A stretch of 64,000 nt of DNA, from NCBI GenBank assembly GCA_030762175.1, contig CM060833.1:155252501-155316500 (forward strand). Reading direction: 5' to 3'. The translations under genes and the position numbers were made by a program. Shown here one piece after another: positions 56,391-64,000 of this stretch (the stretch's first letter is position 1; each line of letters opens with the position of its first letter). The notes under the pieces are model-generated. The model saw only the letters and a program-made list of their open reading frames with translations, had not been told where the DNA came from and ran no database searches. Source of the stretch: Metallyticus violacea (Eukaryota > Arthropoda > Insecta > Mantodea > Metallyticidae).

Positions 56391-57111
56391 TTGTGTAAGA
56401 AGGGACGCCATTAAGGTTTCTGGAAAAGGTTAGGAAAACGGAACAGGACAGAAACCCCTTTATTATGTGAAAAGTCAGAAGGCTTAGCTTTGTTAAAATC
56501 TAAGACCATTTTTATAACACTTGCTGATACAATAGAGCATTGTGGGTGCAATAACTTATAGAGTCCGACGTAACCGAACCAAGGGTGAAAGAATAGCTCG
56601 AATGTAAGGCCTAAGGGAACATCCAATCAGAAAACTTAGGAAAATTATATACACGCACCACGGTCAATAAATAGTCGTGTAAAAGAAATAACTGTCGAAA
56701 TTATTCAATAATGATATTTTGAAAGGCAGGAGACAGCCTACCGACCGGACGAAGGTATAGTTTATTAAAGGTTGTGATTTCGAGGCCCCAGGATATTAAG
56801 GTCAGAGTTCAGTTATCAGAGGACACAGTGGTCAGAGAAGTATAACAAGGGAAGTTACAGATAGTTGATTCAATTATAGTCAGTGTAATTAGACAAGTAG
56901 TCAGTTACCAACAGTTCAACTCAGTAAGTTATTAGTAGGCCAGTTTAAATAGTGCAAGAGTGATCTAAGAATCACTTAACATTGTCAGAACTTAAAGGTG
57001 ACCCTTAGCAGTGAGCAGTAAATACAAGTGAATAAATCCTGTCATCTCTAAGACTTGTGTTCATCTATTGCCTGACTACCGGTCCTTTTCGCCGTTGACC
57101 TGAAAGGTTAC
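56391..57111 (+). mobile_element. Possible LTR (solo)
   Basis: Candidate ends TGTGTAAGAAGGGACGCC (56391) and GGTTACA (about 57111). Inside, an R-like stretch at about 56810-56960 is rich in gtcagttac/cagttcaac motifs, followed by gtgaataaatcctgtcatct (polyadenylation signal) and a short U5-like end. No flanking 5-bp duplication matches, no primer site was found and there is no second LTR. The arrangement resembles the other LTR-like segments in this window, but boundaries are uncertain. Confidence 0.4.
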
Positions 57112-57920
57112 AAAATTCTCGCGCTTTAATGAACAATAGCTAGCGGTGATATAAGGACATGCTCAGACAGCGGCGGGAGAAGAGATGGAGAACGTCTACA
57201 ATCCAATATAATATGAATTTTCTAATTAATTAAAATTCGTCAATTAACCACCATCTTCCTCCCCCCTTTATAAATATTGTTGCAACCGAGGCCATAGCTT
57301 GGACGCCCAGGTCACTTTGGGCTTTTCCTAATGGACATTCTTGAAGGATCAAGTGACCGACTTCTACAATCTGAAGCGGTGAATCAGACTTGCAACGCCA
57401 AATGCTGAGGAATGTCTGTATAGAGACTGACAACAGGCTTGCAACTGCTAATGTGTCGGAAAATGTTTAGTTTTGATTAAATAAGTTCTTTCGTTTAACA
57501 GTCATAGCACTTTTCTATTGATGTTTTCAGCGGAACATTCTGTATATTTTGGGTAATTTTGTCATGCGATTTTCAATGTATTATTGTAAGGTGTTTCATA
57601 TCCCACTTTTGTTCAAACGAGATAATAAACAATTAAGAATGATAAATCAATATTATTTTACCGTGCGCTTTAATATACGGCATAGGGCAAAAATACAGAC
57701 GAAGAATTTGCTAGTAGTAGAGCACTTGGCGTTAGGCATTATGGAAATGAATGGAATATGGAGTTATAAATCGGAATGAATGAAAATCATAGCTACGTTG
57801 TGATTTAGCGCGTGTTCATTGTCACTCAAATGTATAGCAATCTCATTGTCGCAGGAAAGTAAGCAAGTAATCTAATAAGTCACTTATTGTTGCTTAGTGG
57901 AAGTTGACGGAAACGGGCTT
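57112..57920. other. Nothing recognised
   Basis: The short frames at 57230-57433 (minus) and 57549-57779 have no motif. Confidence 0.35.
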
Positions 57921-58914
57921 GTAACTTGGCCCATCCCCACTGAAATATAAAAGTAATATAATATATATGTTTTAAACTTAATTATCATAATATTTCATGT
58001 GTTGTGATTAGTAATGTACATATCATATATGAATAATACAACATGATGCTAGCATGTAAATTTGATGTCAACAAAAGAGAAAGTTTCTGGTGTTTTCTGT
58101 TACGGTAGCTTGGAAGGCCAAGAGGATCATAAAACTCTATACAAGAAACCCGTGGGTCGCGTGTGAAGCCCCCCTTTTTAAAGGAGTACCGTTGTAGGAT
58201 TAATAAATTGAAGGACTTTTAAATCCTTTGGGGCTTTGACCTGACATGCATCAGCTTTTAAACTAGCTAATGTCAACAAAATGTTTTAAACTCTCAAAAA
58301 TAGCGAAAGGCACGTGTGGCAGGTAAACTTAAATCAGTCAATGGAAAATGTATGTTTGAACTTTTAAAGATAGGTGCAAAAGTTGCGCATGCCTTTATGA
58401 ACTCCTTTAACTCCTTCGTTAAACCAACGATTACTTGTTTAGAATTTAATACAAAAGGAAGAGTTTGCTCAGCTTGAGCAAACAGTTCTCAATTTTTAGA
58501 CGCAGTTATAAGATCTACACTCGTAAGATACATGCAGTTTGCATTGTAAGTTTGACGTTGCCGAGGCATGCAATTCACAGAATCAGCTCAGACTCATATA
58601 ACAAGTTCTACTTCGGACGCCGGCACGCAGTTGGGCAGTTTTTAAGTTGATACCCAACTGAGAAGTAGTTATCATTAAGCAGTTTCAGTTTCAGACGCCG
58701 CAGAGCTCATCTGTAAGTTTCACACGCGGCGAGAGGCACTTGTTATTCTAATTCCGTAGCAGGCACTCAGTTGTAATATATACACCGCGACACACGAAGT
58801 GGTCAGTTTCACTTCTAAGTTTGATTCGCGGCAGCTAAGCATGTATTCAACGAAGTTAAGGCTATCGTACACAGAACACCAGAGGACGCAAAGGACTTGG
58901 AACATAATAAAATA

Positions 58915-58959
<45 letters not shown>

Positions 58960-59225
58960 ATATAATTGGGTGCTTATTTATACTATTGAACTCCTATCTC
59001 CCAGTCCTGCTGATTATGAATCAATAAAATATCAGAATTCACCCTGAGAAATTGTTGTCATTGATACGCGTATGCAACAACACCGAAGTAATCATTCATC
59101 AGTTTACCAAACCGCTTCAAAATTGGCATCACAACGTCAGGCTACTCCACGTCAACAACAAATCCCTTCAAAATTGGTGCCCAAACTGGGACACTTAGCC
59201 GGAACCTACTAAAACGCTTCAAAGT
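57921..59225 (+). mobile_element. LTR copy 2 with primer-binding site
   Basis: Candidate start TGTAACTTGGCCCATCCCC at 57921. It aligns with 33000-34945 block by block: ctgaaatata, 'aaagttgcgcatgcc', acacgcggcgaga, gcggcagctaa, cagaacaccagaggacg at 58872-58888, an AATAAA-like aataaaat, and ctcccagtcctg. It ends at a primer-binding-like TTGGTGCCCAAACTGGGACA at 59174-59193, then a further 30 bp shared with copy 1. A (TA)n run expands inside it at 58917-58964. The two copies differ by many substitutions and indels, so they are separate old insertions of one family. Confidence 0.72.
58917..58964. repeat. (TA)n microsatellite
   Basis: About 24 TA units with one interruption, at the position where the related LTR copy at 34.6 kb has only a short tgatatatatt. 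Confidence 0.92.
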
Positions 59226-59816
59226 TAAAATGGTGAGGCATTTTAAGAACTACAGCAGTTAAGTTTATGAACTTGAACCTCTGTTAATTAACATTACGAC
59301 ATGTAATCCACTGAAGTAATGCCTGATTCTGACAGAATAATTTATTGCTTTCAGGTAATTCATCGTGTTTTCAGTTCTCTTGACCATCCATGAACACATT
59401 TATAGTTTTGGAGTTGATGCCTGCAGCACCACATCAAAGTGTCCAAAACCATTGGTTCCTTTCGTGAGATGCCTATTTTTCAATCCTAATTCTACTCTAA
59501 ATTCTTTATGTAATTATTTTTTCCCAATATCCTATCTAGCAAAGCTTCCGTCATGACAAAAGAGACATTCGCTATCACTTTGAGCCTAATGAACTGCACC
59601 ACAAGTTATTGATACAGACGGAATTCTATGATAATGTTCTGATTATCTATATTAAATAGCACAAGCAAAATGGAAAAGTCTGTTCTAATCCGCCTAGCTC
59701 GTGATGGGGCTCAAATATAAGATCATATTTCTGTTGGTGTGTCTTACACACTTTAGTATCAGGCGTTTATTTTTATTTTATAGAAGCATTAAAAATATTA
59801 TTAGCAAATTTTAAGT
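59226..59816. other. Nothing recognised
   Basis: No motif; AT-rich. Confidence 0.4.
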
Positions 59817-60091
59817 ATTCCCTAATAAGATACCGCTACGGGTGGCCGAGGTCATTAAGCCGCGGACTCGCGAGCGGGAGGTCTGGGGTTAGAATCCCTG
59901 ACTGAGGTTTTTCCAGGTTTTCCTCAGTCCTCATAAATGGCAAATGCCGAGGAGGTACCCTAAACTAAGGCCTGGAACATTTCCTTCCTTAAAAAATCCC
60001 TTCCCTTCTCATGTATCAATATTGTCCAGGACTGTGGTGCCTCAGTAGTAAAAACGGGCCTTAAACACCGTTCATTCCATTCCCTAATAAG
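59817..60091 (+). mobile_element. SINE A copy 9 with 13-bp TSD
   Basis: Flanks attccctaataag at 59817-59829 and 60079-60091 are identical. The element starts accgctacgggtggccgagg at 59832. The part after box B (ggttagaatccctgactgag) has lost about 15 bp, and the 3' part is shortened (ccttcccttctcatgtatc). The tail is accgttcattcc, an ATTC-type end, not poly(A). Confidence 0.95.
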
Positions 60092-61128
60092 GCAATTAAA
60101 TGCGTTTGTGGTTTCCTTAAGGGCTGTTTACAACGTGTTTTCTAAAATAGACACGTGGAGAGAAGGTGTGTTACTTAAATTGGTGATCTATTAACATTTA
60201 TTGTTTTTTCTTTGCATCAACGTGTCACTGCCTTATCTGGAAAAAAAACCTCTTCCTTTTTCATTGAGGTGAAAGTAATTGCTACAGAAAACCGTTCACT
60301 AAGGCAACACACCGGAGACTATTGGCAAATAAGTTTTAATATATATAGCACCCGTGAATGACGAACTGCCAGCCGGTGTTTTGAGGCGTATAACCTTTCA
60401 GCAGAGTTCATTTGTTTGCGAGTCAGCAAGTAATTGTATACTGAGTCATCTGCGCGTGAGACAAACGCATATCGTTCTTGCTCCGTGGTCCAACATAACA
60501 AGCGAAGATAACTATACAAGGTGCGGATGTGATTGCGACGTCACAAGACTGGCAGCCGAGTGAGACGGCTGTTGTTTATTCGTCACGTCACACAAAAGGG
60601 TCCATTATTTCCAAGCTTCAGGGAACCCCTGGGAGCAGCCCTTGTCTCATGTTTACAGACAACTTGTTGGTACTCTGATATGCAGGCCTTGAACTCTGTC
60701 ACATCGTTCGCTATCCACATTGTATTGCCGGCAATTTCAGTACTGCATATGTTCACCACAGTCGATATAAACAGGCACCTTTCATTCCAGCATTTAAGTC
60801 GCGAAACAAAAGAACGAGTTAAACGCATGGAATATTTGACTTTATAATGAAACGTGGGGTCGAAGTAGCGAATGGATATCGTTTGCGGTTACCAAAAAGA
60901 GTTACTGGCGGCGGCTTGAGAATTGGCAACATGTAGCCACATTATTCTTTATGTTAGCCAAAGCGGCGTGAAAAATAAAATGAAATATATAGACGGTAGA
61001 ACCAGTTGCAGGTTGTGTGTTGGGACTTTCATTCTAAATTTGCGCGATGTTGGCGGCAGCGTTAACGTAGGTACTTTCGAACACTAGGAAACAGAACCTA
61101 AGTAGTGCACTGCTAGTCATAAAATCAT
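60092..61128. other. 1 kb of unrecognised, moderately GC-rich sequence
   Basis: The interval 60.35-60.95 kb is richer in GC and CpG than its surroundings and has open frames on both strands (60533-60847, 104 codons, is the longest) without recognisable domains. It might contain a host exon or regulatory element, but nothing in it settles the question. Confidence 0.35.
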
Positions 61129-61443
61129 CATATTTATATGTCGGTCCTGGTGGTGTAGTGGTAACCATACTTGCCTTCTAAACCGAAGATCGCGGGTTAA
61201 AACCCGGACAGGATCGATGGATTTTTTCGGGGGTAAAAATCCTAAGTATGGCTTCCTTCGGAAGTAAAGCCGTGGGTCCCGTGTCGTACATTTACGGCAT
61301 GAAAAAGAACCGCAAGCCTGAAAGAGAGGCCTCTGAGCAAAATTTGTCGGCCGTTTCACGCCCTGAATTGAATGGGACACGGATGACCTGAGGTGTTAAA
61401 GAGCGTCCGTAAATAAATCAAATCAAACAAAACATATTTATAT
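61129..61443 (+). mobile_element. SINE B copy 7, full length, 11-bp TSD
   Basis: The element (61140-61432) has an intact head (ggtcctggtggtgtagtggt, then aacc), a decayed box B (ggttaaaaccc), core, tail hairpin (gggacacggatgacctgagg ... agcgtcc) and an A-rich (AAATC)-like end. Flanks catatttatat at 61129-61139 and 61433-61443 are identical. Confidence 0.96.
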
Positions 61444-61679
61444 TAGCAGGATCCAGAAAGTTAATGTTGTATATTACCTTAGCCCTTAAGCATAGATTTA
61501 GTTTTTCAGTAACATCAACATGAAATGTCGGTGATGGCTTGAAATTACTTATATTTTAACATTGGCAAAATCAACAGAAGTAAATTACCACTTTTATTTT
61601 AACAAATTTTCTTCTAAATGACTAATAATATAAGTTCGCTATATTCGCACTACAACTAATTAGAGAATGTTTTTAGTTT
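61444..61679. other. Short unrecognised spacer
   Basis: No feature seen. Confidence 0.35.
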
Positions 61680-62160
61680 TCATTTCAATAAGCACGTGTG
61701 GTTATAATAAAATACACAGTTTCAAAAATATTTAAGTATTTTTAAATTTAGCACTTAAAATGCAAAAGTTAACCACAGTACACTATAATAAAAACAAGAC
61801 ATAACCATGTATTAAATTGCAAATGCTGAAGTTACTGCATGTTCTATTATATTTATTATGTTTGACCTCAGCACATTCACTGCAAATTTTCCTTCTGCTT
61901 TTCAAATATATTTGTTTATCACATCTCCAGCCCTTGTAAGGTACTTTCTACTTTTAGCTAGTGATTTTATATTTCAATGAGCACGTTGTGGCTTTAATAA
62001 ATAGCACAGTTTCAAAAATATTTAAGTAGAATTTAGCATTTAAAATGACAAAAAAAAAAAAAAAATATTATCCACAGTGCACTATAATAAAAATAAGATA
62101 TAACGCAATACATTGCATTTCGTTGTTCAAAATTGCAAATGCTGACTGTATCTTCTATAT
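61680..62160. repeat. Diverged tandem duplication, offset about 290 bp
   Basis: Blocks at about 61685-61835 (caataagcacgtg, cacagtttcaaaaatattta, cacagtacactataataaaa, aaattgcaaatgctga) recur at about 61975-62145 (caatgagcacg, cacagtttcaaaaatattta, cacagtgcactataataaaa, aaattgcaaatgctga). A third, partial similarity at about 62715-62785 (agctgaagttattatatctt, ttagctagtg) suggests a further unit later cut by SINE B copy 8 and the LINE piece. An A15 run at 62050-62064 lies in unit two. No coding frame. Confidence 0.7.
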
Positions 62161-62161
62161 A

Positions 62162-62459
62162 TGTCGGTTCTGGTGGTGTAGTGGTTACCGTACTTGCCTC
62201 CTAAACCCAAGATCGCGGTTTGATCCCGGCCAGAACCGATGGATTTTTTCGGATGTAAAAATCCTAAGTATGGCTTCCTTCGGAAGGGAAGTAAAGCCGT
62301 GTGTCCCGTGTCGTACATTTACGGCACGATAAAGAACCTCAAGCCTGAAAGAAGAGGCCTCTGAGCAAAATTTGTCGGCAGTTTCACGCCCTGATTTGAA
62401 TGGGATGCTGATGACGAGATGTTAAAGAGCGTCCTTAAATAAATCAATCAATCAATCGA
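62162..62459 (+). mobile_element. SINE B copy 8, full length
   Basis: Complete head (ggttctggtggtgtagtggt, then taccg; box B GGTTTGATCCCGG), core and tail hairpin (gggatgctgatgacgagatg ... agcgtcc), ending in (AATC)n. Target duplications are hidden or absent. Both strands carry SINE-derived open frames. Confidence 0.92.
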
Positions 62460-62467
62460 ATCTGAAT

Positions 62468-62683
62468 CTAAGGTAATCGATCATTTCTGATAATATTAAA
62501 CCATTTCTTATGAAATGCTCCTAAAGTTCGGCAGTCTCTGACATCCCGAGGTAATGCATTCCAGAGACGGGCAGTGATGATGAGTAAAGTGATGTACGGT
62601 GCAATGTAATAATAGAACGTGCTGGGATTCAGAACGTGTGTTAAGATTATAAGAGGAAGATAAATTATGAAAACAACATACAA
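62468..62683 (-). pseudogene. LINE ORF2 C-terminal fragment
   Basis: A minus-strand frame of 71 codons containing ITARLWNALPRDVRDCRTLG then AFHKKW. It matches the 'RLWN.LP..VR.....L..FK.KL' motif near the end of ORF2 in several LINE clades. The N-terminal part of the frame (VLNPSTFYYYIAPY) fits less well. It is a short dead remnant with no more of the element recognisable nearby. Confidence 0.65.
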
Positions 62684-62689
62684 CTCAAT

Positions 62690-64000
62690 ATATTGTGTCT
62701 TTTTAAAACTTCAAAGCTGAAGTTATTATATCTTTTAATATATTTATTTTTGAGGTTCTTTCTGCATTTTAGCTAGTGGACTGAGGCATGGGGTTGTTTT
62801 TTTCCCCGAGTTTTCTTCTCTTTTAGTAGTATCTTCCATATTGAAAATTGTTGATCGTCCTGTATCTACTGTAATTGCGAGATAATTTGTTAATAATTGT
62901 CATTGAATGGCCTAATAGATTTGATGGTTCAGCATGCTGATTTATTGTTATTAAAAGAAAATTTGCAATCGAAAAATTTTACGCTACAATGCATTTGCAG
63001 TCAGACTGACAGCCACGAAAATGCTTTGAATTCAGCGCAGTTTGACAAAAACTGATGAGATAGCGATGTATTTGTGTGATAGAGAAAGCCAAATTGGGAA
63101 GGTACTGTGAAACCTCAAATATGATATCCACAGTTTTTGTGTTTAGGGCGGACAACCTCAAGTCTGTGGTGAAGGGTTAGGACCGATCTCACAACTATAC
63201 CCAGTGTTTCAGAGTAACTTAACAAAACCTCCAATGGCTCAGCTTTCAAACATATTTACTGATGTATAGGTCGACATTGTCTAATGTATATAAACAGCAT
63301 AACTTGTACAGCGGGATATCCAGATTTGATCCCGTACAATTAATTAAGATAAAGATTTAATCCTGTTTAATTAATTATTTACATAGATTAATTATTGATA
63401 CAATTATGTAAAAGGATGTGGATTGTTCGAGAATCGAAAATCTTGCCTGGAAAGACGAAAACTTTCATGTAACCAAAAGCGACTGGTGCCACGAGCAAGG
63501 TTGTTTACTCAATAGCTAGGGGACCTTTTTTCATCAAAGAAGTAAATCCTTGAAAAAGACCGGGGTGAGTAGCTTTCACCTTGGACAACCGTCCCTTAAA
63601 AAAAAAAGAGAGAAATTCTTGCTCCCTTAAAAACGTCTCTAGCTAACATACAATGAATCAAGACTAGCCAATGAGTTTTTGGGTTTCAAAATGTATTTTC
63701 GAGAAACTTCCAGCGGCAAGATATTAAGCCAATAAGAAGGAAATTTGGTGACGCGTCTGCTGTGTCTGGGCATTTGAATTACCGTAGAAGACGCGTAGAA
63801 TGTCCTTAAAAACATTTTTGAAGGATTTTTCATTCAGTACGACTTGAGAGACTGGAGTAGGCAGTTCGCTTTGGGAAGTGAGATAGGGCTGTTCAATTTA
63901 GACAAAGAGAAATATAACTCGTGAAATGGAACGGTAAAACTAGTTGTTTGGGAGATATTGATAAAGTAATTTTCAAAATTCGATGCGAACGACTATAGAA
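62690..64000. other. 1.3 kb without recognised features
   Basis: A small direct duplication at about 63326-63390 (gatcccgtacaattaattaa and gatttaatcctgtttaatta) is the only structure noticed. Frames of 60-64 codons have no motif. Confidence 0.4.

Noticed and set aside
60536..60545. CRE-like gacgtcac motif as a promoter signal
   Set aside because: A single 8-base match without a start site or other promoter evidence is expected by chance.
63326..63390. Small direct duplication as a tandem repeat family
   Set aside because: Only two imperfect copies in AT-rich DNA; too weak to list as a separate repeat.

Overview
This is a eukaryotic, AT-rich, gene-poor window that looks like an intergenic or intronic stretch of a large insect genome. 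I infer an insect from the mix of mariner and Tc1/mariner relics, insect-style non-LTR retrotransposon tails ending in short repeats such as (ATC)n, LTR ends with insect-like R regions, and tRNA-derived SINEs. A cockroach, termite or other polyneopteran would fit, but I cannot prove the species. I recognise no intact host gene. The open frames are short and are either chance frames, SINE or microsatellite sequence, or broken transposon proteins.

Interspersed repeats dominate. SINE A (Ser/Leu-tRNA-like head) has nine copies, seven with visible target-site duplications (TSDs). SINE B (second tRNA-like head, 3' hairpin tail) has eight copies, including a 45-bp insertion that is only the 3' end. 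SINE C and SINE D each have one copy. DNA transposons include a mariner family (two nearly complete copies and two 3'-end pieces), a second mariner-like group (about 41.73-42.88 kb and 48.59-48.96 kb), two internally deleted Tc1/mariner elements with 'gtgccaaaa' ends, a Tc1/mariner element with ends of about 80 bp, a hAT relic and a 1.06-kb MITE-like element.

Retrotransposon layout: a LINE reverse-transcriptase relic at about 14.5-15.8 kb is split by a Tc1/mariner element. The interval 49.7-54.2 kb holds remains of four LINEs, one of them an I-like element with RNase H and a 3' tail resembling that of SINE B. A LINE C-terminus lies at 62.5 kb. Two copies of one LTR type lie at about 33.0-34.9 and 57.9-59.2 kb, the first split by a TA-flanked transposon. 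Other LTR-like ends lie at about 10.4, 25.9-26.6, 35.7-36.7 and 56.4-57.1 kb.

Tandem repeats: a minisatellite of about 1.46 kb with a 35-bp unit and an interspersed variant unit (20.40-21.87 kb), an old array of about 135-bp units (16.18-17.27 kb), several microsatellites, and a diverged duplication of about 290 bp at 61.7-62.2 kb. The most interesting signals are the SINE B/LINE tail match with its 45-bp insertion, the two tandem arrays, and a GC-rich block of about 490 bp between imperfect direct repeats (55.45-55.98 kb).
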